DNA from: Tyzzerella sp.
GTDB lineage: Bacteria; Bacillota; Clostridia; Lachnospirales; Anaerotignaceae
DNA: 9,945 bases
Direction: 5' to 3'
NCBI GenBank assembly: GCA_019415525.1
Contig: DXZA01000026.1
Coordinates: 1-9,945 of the forward strand
Positions 1 to 6,976 of the stretch are shown here, in pieces; position 1 is the stretch's first letter, and each line of letters begins with the position of its first letter. Both the position numbers and the translations under genes were made by a program. Below the pieces are notes generated by a model. The model was not told the origin of the DNA. It did no database searches and saw only the letters and a list, made by a program, of their open reading frames with translations.

Positions 1-53
1 GTATACGAGGTGACTTCGCGTCTGGTGGGCTTGGAGATGTGTTTAAGAGTCAG
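1..53. other. Residual Illumina Nextera P7 adapter at contig end (artefact)
   Basis: The block reads in the order of a Nextera library end. Bases 1-11 resemble the end of the P7 oligo (GTATACGAGGT against GCATACGAGAT). Bases 12-19 are exactly eight bases, the size of an i7 index. Bases 20-34 match the read-2 primer (GTCTGGTGGGCTTGG against GTCTCGTGGGCTCGG). Bases 35-53 match the Tn5 mosaic end (AGATGTGTTTAAGAGTCAG against AGATGTGTATAAGAGACAG). Over the 45 fixed bases I count 39 identities. The block is much richer in GC than the following DNA. The adapter sequences are recalled from general knowledge. The mismatches are probably sequencing or assembly errors. It should not be read as biology. 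Confidence 0.93.
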
Positions 54-228
54 TTATTTAATACCAAATCATGATTATATCTATGATATTTTTTAATTTG
101 TTAGAAATATTAAGTAAAATATATAAAAAAATAATGGATTACTATTATATATTTTGTACTTGGCAAAATTAATTAATACAATAAAAATTTAAATTTCTAC
201 TTATATATCCAATGAAAACATAAAATGA
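54..228. other. AT-rich non-coding tail downstream of the ROK kinase
   Basis: This is the first genuine stretch of the contig, and it lies downstream of the last gene of the left-hand unit. I see no gene in it and no GC-rich terminator for the minus-strand transcript. It holds only an AT palindrome near 185-196. A weak five-base-pair stem near 69-86 is followed by T residues on the plus strand. The real terminator of the kinase transcript may lie beyond the contig edge or be a weak AT-rich structure. Confidence 0.5.
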
Positions 229-1176
229 TTAATCACTACATTGTATAATCATATAAGCACCACCATATATACCAGCCGTATTTCCAAGTTGTGCAATTTT
301 AAATTCAGTATCTCTTAATGCATGGAATGCATATTTTTTATAATATAATTGTATTTTATCTATAAGTATTGTACCTGCTTTTGACATTCCACCACCAATT
401 ACAAAAATCTGTGGATTTATAACACTTGCAATATTTGAAAAAGATTTCCCAAGTATTTTAGCAACTTCGTCTATCATCTTGAGAGCTACCTTATCTCCTT
501 CTTTTGCTGCATTAAATATTTCAAGAGATGTTATATTCTTTATATTATTAAGTATTGTTTCTTCTTTATTTTCTATAATATACTTTTTAGTTATCCTTGA
601 AATACCATTTGCTGAAGCATATTGCTCAAGGCAACCATAATTACCACAACCACATGGTTCTGTTTCCTCATCATTTATATGAATATGACCTATTTCACCG
701 CCGGCTCCATTACTTCCTGCAAGAATTTTACCGTTTATGATTATACCACCACCTATACCTGTGCCTAGTGTTACCATAACAAGATTTTGAAAACCCTTTC
801 CACCACCTTGCCACATTTCACCTAGTGCTGCAACATTTGCATCATTTCCACATTTAACTTTTAAACCTGTTAATTGTTCTAATTCTTTCGAAACATTAAA
901 TATATTCCAACCAAGATTTACACATTTATAAACTGTTCCATCTTCTCCAACAGGTCCAGGTACACCCATTCCTATTCCTTCAATGTCTAAATTTGATATT
1001 TCTCTTTTATTAATTTCATTTTTTATAGAATTTGCTATATCATTAAGTATATATTTCCCATTATATTCTTTTCTAGTAGGAATTTCCCAGCTTTCTAAAA
1101 GTGTACCATCAGTTTCAAAAAACCCTAATTTTACAGTTGTCCCCCCTAAATCAATTCCAAAAACATATTTTTTCAT
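229..1176 (-). CDS. glcK: ROK-family glucokinase
   Basis: Cytoplasmic sugar kinase, most likely ATP-dependent phosphorylation of glucose to glucose 6-phosphate. The N-terminal phosphate motif GIDLGGTTVKLG lies at residues 7-18. The catalytic aspartate is D112 in GNDAN. The second glycine-rich ATP loop, LGTGIGGG, lies at 137-144. The ROK signature around 157-184 includes the zinc ligands H164 and C175, C177 and C182 in CGCGNYGCLE. A third glycine-rich motif, VIGGG, is at 259-263. The length of 315 residues is normal for ROK glucokinases. The ATG start has AGGAG seven bases upstream. It lies 26 bases after the DUF1349 gene and is last in the regulator unit. This placement suits phosphorylation of glucose released by the GH13 enzyme of the facing transport operon. 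Fructokinase or N-acetylmannosamine kinase activity cannot be excluded from sequence alone, since ROK proteins share these motifs. Confidence 0.9.
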   Translation of the reverse strand: MKKYVFGIDLGGTTVKLGFFETDGTLLESWEIPTRKEYNGKYILNDIANSIKNEINKREISNLDIEGIGMGVPGPVGEDGTVYKCVNLGWNIFNVSKELEQLTGLKVKCGNDANVAALGEMWQGGGKGFQNLVMVTLGTGIGGGIIINGKILAGSNGAGGEIGHIHINDEETEPCGCGNYGCLEQYASANGISRITKKYIIENKEETILNNIKNITSLEIFNAAKEGDKVALKMIDEVAKILGKSFSNIASVINPQIFVIGGGMSKAGTILIDKIQLYYKKYAFHALRDTEFKIAQLGNTAGIYGGAYMIIQCSD

Positions 1177-1202
1177 ATATAAACACTCCTTATTTTTATA
1201 TA

Positions 1203-1808
1203 TTATAAATCTGGTTTCTGTCCATTATGAGATAACCACTGACACTCTAAAACTTCCATATTAGTAAATATGGCTTTAAATGATGAATTTTCCGGACTAC
1301 AAGCATAAATGCCAAATTTAATTACATCATCTGCTTTCCACATATGACAAATACGCATTTGACTGAATACTTTTCCATCTCTTGAACATTCAATACAAAA
1401 ATCATTTTCTCTACGACTTAATCTATACCACATTATTTTTATATTTGCGTCAATTTCAGTTGTTGCCCAATCAGAATAACCATTATTTGTAACAACACTT
1501 CCTAAATGTTGAAAATTCTCATTTTCATATTCAATAGAACCTTTTATCCAATTTTCACTATCTAAATAAACAACAACTCCACATTGGTCAAAACGATTTT
1601 TACTTTCAAATTCTGTTTTAACAACAAATGAAAAATATTTCTCATTTGTTTCCATTTGCAACACTGGTGCATTATCGTTTCTAAAATTATAATATGTACG
1701 TTGCCATAAATCTGTAAAAGGTTTTGTAATTATTTCAATTTTATCTTCATTTATAGTATAATTCTCTGGTTCTCTAGTCCAAACAAGTTCTTTTAATTCA
1801 AAATTCAT
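1203..1808 (-). CDS. DUF1349 protein, concanavalin-A-like fold
   Basis: A 201-residue protein of the DUF1349 family, whose members are predicted to form a concanavalin-A-like beta sandwich related to the C-terminal domain of some beta-xylosidases. The recognisable family stretches are FDQCGVVVYLDSENWIKG at residues 73-90, followed by IEYEN, VVTNNGYSDWAT around 105-116, WYRLSRR near 127-133, and the C-terminal GIYACSPENSSFKAIF at 166-181. There is no signal peptide or membrane segment, so it should be cytoplasmic. Its ATG lies three bases after the acetyltransferase stop, with GGAG seven bases upstream inside the end of that gene, so the two are probably translationally coupled. The molecular function is unknown. 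Its position between a sugar acetyltransferase and a glucokinase suggests a sugar ligand or substrate, but that is inference. Confidence 0.85.
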   Translation of the reverse strand: MNFELKELVWTREPENYTINEDKIEIITKPFTDLWQRTYYNFRNDNAPVLQMETNEKYFSFVVKTEFESKNRFDQCGVVVYLDSENWIKGSIEYENENFQHLGSVVTNNGYSDWATTEIDANIKIMWYRLSRRENDFCIECSRDGKVFSQMRICHMWKADDVIKFGIYACSPENSSFKAIFTNMEVLECQWLSHNGQKPDL

Positions 1809-1811
1809 AGA

Positions 1812-2396
1812 TTATCTCCAATATTTCTTTTTATCTTCCTCTGTAATTTCTCTAATAACCTTACAAGGATTTCCGGCAGCAATAACACCTTTTGGAATAT
1901 CTCTATTGACAACACTTCCAGCGGCAATTACACTTCCACTACCTATTGTAACATTAGGTAATACTGTAACACTTGCACCAATCCAAACATTATCTTCTAC
2001 TGTTATAGGATATGCATATTCTAAGCCTTTATTTCTTTGTTCAACATCTAGAGGGTGACCTGCTGTTGAAAATACACAATTAGGTGCTATAAAAACATTA
2101 TCACCAAAAGTTACTTTTGCACAATCCAATACAACAACATTATGATTAGCAAAGAAATTTTCACCTATATGAATATTATATCCATAATCACACCAAAAAG
2201 GGGCTACAATACATAAATTCTCTTTTGTTGAACCAAAAAGTTTTTTCAAAAGCTCTTTCTGTTTATCTATCTCTGAAGGTCTAAGTCTATTAAAATCATA
2301 ACATATTTCTTTAGCATCTATTCTTTCTTTTAATAAATCCATATCATAATTGGCATCATATAATAATTGATTTCTCATTTTTTCTTTTTCTGTCAC
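1812..2396 (-). CDS. maa: Maltose/sugar O-acetyltransferase (Maa/LacA family)
   Basis: Hexapeptide-repeat acetyltransferase that moves acetyl from acetyl-CoA to a hydroxyl of glucose, maltose or a related sugar; a cytoplasmic trimer in known relatives. The N-terminal Maa domain (MTEKEKMRNQLLYDANYD) is followed by left-handed beta-helix repeats from about residue 70 to 165. The catalytic histidine is H114 in TAGHPLD. The acetyl-CoA-binding end is IAAGSVVNRDIPKGVIAAGNP at about 157-177. The 194-residue length is typical. The start is GTG, supported by AGGTGA six bases upstream and by the family start MTEKEKM; the next methionine is seven residues in and would cut the Maa domain. It begins 17 bases after the regulator stop and is followed three bases later by the DUF1349 gene. 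A detoxifying role, tagging surplus sugar for export, is proposed for the family. The true acceptor is uncertain. Confidence 0.9.
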   Translation of the reverse strand: MTEKEKMRNQLLYDANYDMDLLKERIDAKEICYDFNRLRPSEIDKQKELLKKLFGSTKENLCIVAPFWCDYGYNIHIGENFFANHNVVVLDCAKVTFGDNVFIAPNCVFSTAGHPLDVEQRNKGLEYAYPITVEDNVWIGASVTVLPNVTIGSGSVIAAGSVVNRDIPKGVIAAGNPCKVIREITEEDKKKYWR

Positions 2397-2413
2397 TATT
2401 TATCACCTACATA

Positions 2414-3430
2414 TTATTTCATATTTTTCACAGAATTACGTTCTTCTATATCAACAGAAATACGTATATTTTTATTTTCTATATTTTTTTCTTCAAGTAT
2501 ATCAATAAGCATATTTACAGCTTTAGAGCCTTTTTCATTTATATTCTGATTAATTGTTGTTAATGTTGGATTACTTAAATTTGATAAATATACATTATCA
2601 AATCCTGTTACAGATATATCTTCAGGAATTTGTATATTTCTATTTTTTAAACCATTGATTACCTCAAAAGCTATATTGTCAGAGGCACAAACAACAGCTG
2701 TAATATTTTTATACTCTAATATTTTATCAACTGATTTTTGTTTGTTAAAAGGGTCTATATAAATATGGTTTTCAGTTTTATATTTAACTCCTATTTCTTT
2801 TAAAGCTCTTTTAAAACCTTTAAGTCTTTCACCGTCAACTGTTTTTATAATATTACCTTTTTTATTGGTTTCATCAGCAAATATAATATTTTTATGCCCT
2901 TTCTCTATAAGATATTTTGTTATTATATATCCGCCTTCTTCATCATTTGTACCAACATTATAAAAATCATCATTTTTATAATATCCATCAATTACAACAA
3001 TAGGCTTATTTGAAATTTTTATTAAATTTTTATAAGTTTTTTCATTTATACCAGCAAAAATAAGTCCATCTACACTCCAAGTAGATATAAGTTTTTTTAT
3101 TTCTTCCGGTTTATTTGATGCATATAACATCATATAGTATCCATTATTTCTTATTTCACTTTCAATAACTCCTAAAAGTTCTGCGGTAAAAGGGTCTTTA
3201 AAACTATTATCTGTTACATTCATTAAATTACAAATAACACCTATTATTTTTGAACGTTTTTCAGAAAGTATTCTGGCACCCATACTAGGAACATAATTAA
3301 GTTCTTCTATTATTTTTTCTATTTTTTGAATAGTTTTTTCAGAAACCTTACCTTTCTTACCTTTTATAACATTGGAAACTGTAGCTGTACTTACACCAGC
3401 TTTATATGCTATATCCTTTATAGTTGCCAA
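2414..3430 (-). CDS. LacI-family transcriptional repressor, likely regulator of the transport operon
   Basis: A 338-residue one-domain-plus-HTH repressor. Residues 3-22 (TIKDIAYKAGVSTATVSNVI) form the LacI helix-turn-helix. NYVPSMGARILSEKRS near residues 45-60 is the hinge helix with the leucine that in this family intercalates at a central CG. From about residue 60 to 330 it has the periplasmic-binding-protein-like sugar sensor, including DGLIFAG, GHKNIIF, VDGERLKGFKRAL and DISVTGFDN. The start is TTG with GAGGG seven bases upstream. It is supported by the canonical N-terminus ATIKDIA, and no nearby ATG fits. The recognition residues T-A in VSTATVS resemble GalR-type proteins, whose operators have a GTAA-N-CG-N-TTAC core. 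The palindromes upstream of the GH13 gene (TTAATCGATTAA core) fit that pattern. I see no such site at its own promoter, so autoregulation is not evident. The inducer is probably the imported sugar or a product, by inference. Confidence 0.9.
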   Translation of the reverse strand: MATIKDIAYKAGVSTATVSNVIKGKKGKVSEKTIQKIEKIIEELNYVPSMGARILSEKRSKIIGVICNLMNVTDNSFKDPFTAELLGVIESEIRNNGYYMMLYASNKPEEIKKLISTWSVDGLIFAGINEKTYKNLIKISNKPIVVIDGYYKNDDFYNVGTNDEEGGYIITKYLIEKGHKNIIFADETNKKGNIIKTVDGERLKGFKRALKEIGVKYKTENHIYIDPFNKQKSVDKILEYKNITAVVCASDNIAFEVINGLKNRNIQIPEDISVTGFDNVYLSNLSNPTLTTINQNINEKGSKAVNMLIDILEEKNIENKNIRISVDIEERNSVKNMK

Positions 3431-3479
3431 AATAACACCCTCTTTTTAATCTATAATATAAAATTTATTTCTTTTTTAA

Positions 3480-3508
3480 ATAATAGAATATAGATTTTTT
3501 ACCGTCAA
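3480..3508 (-). promoter_or_regulatory. Sigma-A-type promoter of the regulator unit
   Basis: On the minus strand, TTGACG at 3508-3503 and TATTAT at 3485-3480 are separated by exactly 17 bp. The predicted start of transcription is near 3473, about 43 bases before the TTG start of the LacI gene. No copy of the GGTTAA palindrome is seen here, so this unit may be expressed constitutively. Confidence 0.75.
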
Positions 3509-3542
3509 GAGAATTATATATATATTTTTTTACTAAATTATT

Positions 3543-3574
3543 TTTAAAGGCGAAGTAAAAACTTCGCCTTTAAA
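3543..3574 (-). terminator. GC-rich hairpin ending the transport operon
   Basis: A perfect 14-bp inverted repeat (arms 3543-3556 and 3561-3574, core GGCGAAGT/ACTTCGCC) encloses a four-base loop. On the minus strand the GC core is followed by TTTAAAAATAATTT, a broken U-run. It lies about 115 bases after the HPr-like gene and upstream of the regulator promoter, so it separates the two units. The arm ends are AT-rich on both sides, so it could also work on the plus strand. The interrupted U-tract lowers certainty about efficiency. Confidence 0.7.
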
Positions 3575-3689
3575 TTTATCATGTAAGTAACTGCAATATA
3601 TATTTGTATCATTAGTATATTAAATTTAGGTAAAGAATTTAGGTATCATAATGCAATTTACTTATTAGATATCTTAAAAATTTATTATA
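3575..3689. other. Non-coding AT-rich spacer after the HPr-like gene
   Basis: No gene is visible. It holds a 10-bp direct repeat, AATTTAGGTA, at 3623-3632 and 3636-3645, and a looser repeat of GTATCAT at about 3606 and 3643. It would form the 3' untranslated end of the transport transcript. No function can be assigned. Confidence 0.5.
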
Positions 3690-3914
3690 TTAGCAAATAA
3701 AATTTGATAATTCTTCTAAAAGTTCATTACATTCATTTGAATGAATAACCATTTTAATAGGTTTTGAAAGGTCAAGGCTGAAAATACCTAATATTGATTT
3801 AGCATCAATAACATATTTTTCATTCACAAGTTCAATATCATAAGTACATTTTGAAACTATATCAACAAACTGTTTTACATCTGAAATTGTTTTTAAACAA
3901 ATTGTTTTTTCCAT
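3690..3914 (-). CDS. Degenerate HPr-like protein lacking the active histidine (Crh-like)
   Basis: A 74-residue protein that fits the HPr fold. KYVIDAKSILGIFSLDLSKP at residues 33-52 aligns with the HPr segment GK-VNLKSIMGVMSLG, so S40 takes the place of regulatory Ser46. At the N-terminus, LKTISDVKQF at residues 7-16 aligns with the HPr active-site stretch GIHARPA. S11 stands where His15 should be, and the arginine and proline are missing. It therefore cannot serve as a PTS phosphocarrier by the known mechanism. This pattern resembles Bacillus Crh, which lacks His15 but keeps Ser46 and acts with CcpA; the comparison is from family knowledge. The ATG has AGGA ten bases upstream, and the gene starts 25 bases after the second permease, so it is the last gene of the transport operon. 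HPr-domain proteins of this type are annotated in Clostridia, but I know no established role. Confidence 0.75.
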   Translation of the reverse strand: MEKTICLKTISDVKQFVDIVSKCTYDIELVNEKYVIDAKSILGIFSLDLSKPIKMVIHSNECNELLEELSNFIC

Positions 3915-3939
3915 AAAAATTCAATCCTTTCTTATTAAA

Positions 3940-4797
3940 TTATTTAACAGCACCGTTTGTAACACCGTTTATAATCCATTTTTGTGCAAATAAATAGAAT
4001 ATAAGCATAGGTAAAAGTGCAAGTAAATATGATGCAAATGCTACGTTATAATTTGTACCAAACTGTGTTTGGAAAAGAAGCTGTGCCATTGGAAGTGTCA
4101 TTGAACTTGCATCTTTACCACTTAATATTACAAGAGGAAGCATAACATCATTCCAAGTTGCAAGAGCTGTCATAATAGCTACTGTTGCGTGCATTGGTTT
4201 TAAAAGTGGAAATATTATTTTCCAAAATACTGTCCAAGTACTTGCACCGTCAACATATGCTGCTTCTTCAAGTGCTATTGGTATATTTTTAAGATAACCA
4301 ACATAAAGAAGTGTATTCATAGACATATTTAATACTAAATAAAGTACAACCAATCCTGGTATATTATCCATATTAAACATACTTGTTTGTTTAACAAGAG
4401 GTAACATTAATATTGCAAACGGTACAAACATACCACTTACAAAATACATATATACAAATTTATAAAAACGTTTATGCATATTTCTTGCTATTGCATAAGC
4501 AACAAGAGAATTTATTATTATTACAGCTACAACTGTACAACCTGTAATAAAAAGACTGTTTAAAAGTACAACTGGAAAATTTGTTGTTACTATTGCTTCT
4601 TTAAAATTACCAAAATTCCAAGTTGTAGGAAGTGATAAAAGGGCTTTTGCATTATTACTCATTTGGTCAGGTGATTTAAAAGCAATAATTATTGTAAGAT
4701 AAAGTGGAAAAAGTATTGTTAATGCACCTATTGCAAGAAGTGCTGTAATAGGAATATTAGTTTTTTCTTTAGCCTTCTTTTTCATACTATTTACCAT
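3940..4797 (-). CDS. CUT1 sugar ABC transporter permease, MalG type
   Basis: Second membrane subunit of the sugar importer, 285 residues. About six membrane helices are visible, near 15-40, 78-103, 113-134, 147-168, 204-225 and 253-272. The cytoplasmic EAA loop that docks on the ATPase is at 178-197 (EAAYVDGASTWTVFWKIIFP). The C-terminus KWIINGVTNGAVK is the usual MalG-family ending. Its ATG overlaps the stop of the first permease by one base (TAATG), a sign of coupled translation. GGGAGG lies ten bases upstream, which supports this start over the methionine four codons later. The substrate is set mainly by the binding protein; an alpha-glucoside is inferred from the GH13 gene. Confidence 0.93.
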   Translation of the reverse strand: MVNSMKKKAKEKTNIPITALLAIGALTILFPLYLTIIIAFKSPDQMSNNAKALLSLPTTWNFGNFKEAIVTTNFPVVLLNSLFITGCTVVAVIIINSLVAYAIARNMHKRFYKFVYMYFVSGMFVPFAILMLPLVKQTSMFNMDNIPGLVVLYLVLNMSMNTLLYVGYLKNIPIALEEAAYVDGASTWTVFWKIIFPLLKPMHATVAIMTALATWNDVMLPLVILSGKDASSMTLPMAQLLFQTQFGTNYNVAFASYLLALLPMLIFYLFAQKWIINGVTNGAVK

Positions 4798-5660
4798 TAT
4801 AACTGTACCTCCCTTTTATTTAATACTTTCATTTGGAATACTGAAATTGCTACAATAACAACAAAATATATTACAGAGTTAGCTGACTGATAGCCGAACT
4901 GACTTCCTTCTATACCTGCTTTATATATAAGTATTGATATTGACTCTGTTGAAAGGTTTGGACCTGCATTTGTAAGTGACATAATCTGGTCAAATACCAT
5001 AAGGAAGTTTTTCATACAAAGTACAACATTTATTGTAAAGAATGGTGCAATAAGTGGGAATGTAATTTTCCAAAACTGCTGCCATTTTGTTGTTCCGTCA
5101 ATATATCCTGCTTCATATACATCTTGTGGTATTGTTTGGAGACCTGATATATATATTATTGTATTAAATGCTATTGCTTGCCAAGCAACACAGATTACTA
5201 TTGCAATCCAAGCAAGATTTATATTGCCAAGTATGCTTTTACTTAAAATTTCAATGCCTAATGCTTGACCTACACTCGGAAGTATAAATGTAAATATAAA
5301 GTTGAATATATAACCTATAATAAGTCCTCCAAGTATGTTTGGAAGGAAATAAAGCCCTCTGAAACCACTTTTAAATTTAATTTTACTGTTAAGTCCAAGT
5401 GCTAATATCATACTTATAACATTTACAATTACTGTACAAATAATAGCAAACTTAAATGTAAACAAATAAGCGTTTCTTACACGTTCATCAACAATTAAAT
5501 CTGTATAATTTCTAATTCCTATAAATTCATATGTCCCAAATCCCTTTGAGTTTGTAACACTATACACAAAGCCTCTTAAAAGAGGAAATGTATGGAATGT
5601 AAAAAATAATAAAACCACTGGTAAAACAATCATTAAATATATTTTGTTTCTATCTTTCAT
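4797..5660 (-). CDS. CUT1 sugar ABC transporter permease, MalF type
   Basis: First membrane subunit of the importer, 287 residues, with about six membrane helices near 8-25, 69-90, 104-126, 147-170, 204-224 and 262-279. The EAA docking loop is at 183-202 (EAGYIDGTTKWQQFWKITFP). It lacks the long extra N-terminal and periplasmic regions of E. coli MalF, as is normal for Gram-positive CUT1 permeases. The ATG has a full AAGGAGG nine bases upstream, and this site overlaps the TAA stop of the binding-protein gene (TAAGGAGG). It lies 14 bases after that gene and overlaps the MalG-type gene by one base. Confidence 0.93.
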   Translation of the reverse strand: MKDRNKIYLMIVLPVVLLFFTFHTFPLLRGFVYSVTNSKGFGTYEFIGIRNYTDLIVDERVRNAYLFTFKFAIICTVIVNVISMILALGLNSKIKFKSGFRGLYFLPNILGGLIIGYIFNFIFTFILPSVGQALGIEILSKSILGNINLAWIAIVICVAWQAIAFNTIIYISGLQTIPQDVYEAGYIDGTTKWQQFWKITFPLIAPFFTINVVLCMKNFLMVFDQIMSLTNAGPNLSTESISILIYKAGIEGSQFGYQSANSVIYFVVIVAISVFQMKVLNKREVQL

Positions 5661-5674
5661 AATATAATTCCTCC

Positions 5675-6946
5675 TTATGATTGTTCTTCAAGTTTTTTAA
5701 GTTTATTTATAGTATCACGATTAGTTTTTACCCATTGAGCATCAAAACTATTTAAAAATGACTCTTTATTTCCATTAAGAAGGAAACCTTGTATCATATC
5801 TTTAGCTGGCATTTCGGCTGGATAATGATGGTCAGCAAAGTCTTGAACCTTTCCAGCTTCAAAATATGGTATAAATTCTTTAATTGATTCAGGATAAGGT
5901 ATATCACCTTCTATACATGAAACAGCTTTTTGTTCTTCAGTATACATTTTAACTGTATCTGACTGTATCATAAAATCAATAAATCTTAAACATTCTTCTC
6001 TATGTTCTGTACCTTTCATAACAGAGAATAAAACATCAACACCTGATGTTAAAACATTATCTTCTTCATTATTTGTTGCTGGTATTGGGAAACAACCTAT
6101 ATTTATATTTGGATTTGATGAAAGTATCTGTGGAATTGCCCAATTTCCTTGAAGGAACATTGCTGCTTCACCATTTCCAAAACCTATACAACCGTCATTA
6201 TATCCATAAGCAAATGGGTCATTTTGTCCATACTGGAGAAGTTGTTGATATTTATCTGCTGTTAAGCTATATGCTTCTGAAAATGTTGTTTCTCCTGCAT
6301 TTACTTGCTGGAATAATTCAGGACCATTTATTGATGCGTCAATAGAATTCCAAGCTGCAAGGTCTGTCCAACTTTCTTTAAGTGTAAAATATATAGGAGT
6401 TATACCTTCTGATTTTATTTGTTCAAGCAATGATATAAATTCGTCCCAAGTTTTTGGTATTTCCCAACCATGTTCAGCAAACATATCTTTATTATAAAGT
6501 ACACCTGTTGCATTTGATACAAAAGGCACTCCATAAACACCTTCTTTTGGAATAAGTTCAAGGTCTTTTGTCATTTGAAGATATTCCGGTTTAACATTTG
6601 AAAGACCTTCAAAGTCGCTTATATCTTCTATAACACCGCCATCAACAAAATCAGCAAAAGCACGGTCACCACCAATTCCTATAATATCAGGTGCATCATC
6701 TTTAATAAGTCTTGTTTTAATCATTACAGTAGCATCATTAGGACAAGTTATAACAACATCAATATCTGGATTTTGTGCTTCAAACTCTTTTTCTATTTTT
6801 GCAAATGTATCTAAAGCTTCTTTTTTATTATGCATAACTTCTATTACTGTTTTTCCACTATCAGTATTTTTACAACCTGTAAAAACACTTGATAAAACAC
6901 ATACAGAAACAATTAATGAAATAGCTCGTTTAATATATTTTTTCAT
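5675..6946 (-). CDS. Lipoprotein sugar-binding protein of the ABC importer (SBP family 1)
   Basis: Extracellular solute-binding protein, 423 residues from the chosen ATG. The N-terminus MKKYIKRAIS, a hydrophobic stretch and FTGC give a lipoprotein signal with the lipid-bearing cysteine at residue 25; phenylalanine at -3 is slightly unusual. The mature part has family-1 features such as APDIIGIGGD, GVYGVPFVSNATGVLYNKDMF and PKTWDEF. It would sit on the outer face of the membrane and deliver sugar to the two permeases. I start at ATG 6946, with AGGG eight bases upstream, rather than the GTG at 6955, which lies inside the ribosome site. It is third in the operon, 30 bases after the ATPase gene. 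The ligand is not readable from sequence; an isomalto- or malto-oligosaccharide is inferred from the GH13 neighbour. Confidence 0.92.
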   Translation of the reverse strand: MKKYIKRAISLIVSVCVLSSVFTGCKNTDSGKTVIEVMHNKKEALDTFAKIEKEFEAQNPDIDVVITCPNDATVMIKTRLIKDDAPDIIGIGGDRAFADFVDGGVIEDISDFEGLSNVKPEYLQMTKDLELIPKEGVYGVPFVSNATGVLYNKDMFAEHGWEIPKTWDEFISLLEQIKSEGITPIYFTLKESWTDLAAWNSIDASINGPELFQQVNAGETTFSEAYSLTADKYQQLLQYGQNDPFAYGYNDGCIGFGNGEAAMFLQGNWAIPQILSSNPNINIGCFPIPATNNEEDNVLTSGVDVLFSVMKGTEHREECLRFIDFMIQSDTVKMYTEEQKAVSCIEGDIPYPESIKEFIPYFEAGKVQDFADHHYPAEMPAKDMIQGFLLNGNKESFLNSFDAQWVKTNRDTINKLKKLEEQS

Positions 6947-6976
6947 AAAAACCACCCTTTCTTATAATCAAATACA

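Noticed and set aside
35..53. Tn5 mosaic end as a sign of a natural transposon
   Set aside because: It is preceded by the read-2 primer, an eight-base index and the P7 tail in library order, so it comes from sequencing preparation.
69..92. Weak stem-loop followed by T residues on the plus strand
   Set aside because: Only about five AT-rich base pairs with a long loop, and no plus-strand gene is visible before it.
983..1264. Plus-strand open frame of 93 codons
   Set aside because: It lies opposite the ROK kinase and DUF1349 genes, has no ribosome site, and its translation is low-complexity hydrophobic sequence typical of a shadow frame.
2367..2549. Plus-strand open frame of 60 codons opposite the LacI and acetyltransferase genes
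   Set aside because: Phenylalanine- and serine-rich shadow of AT-rich coding DNA, without a ribosome site.
6046..6345. Plus-strand open frame of 99 codons opposite the binding-protein gene
   Set aside because: Leucine- and histidine-rich translation that mirrors the opposite strand; no independent signals.
6947..6955. GTG start of the binding protein at 6955
   Set aside because: It lies within the AAAGGGTGG ribosome site; ATG at 6946 gives a normal lipoprotein signal beginning MKKYIK.
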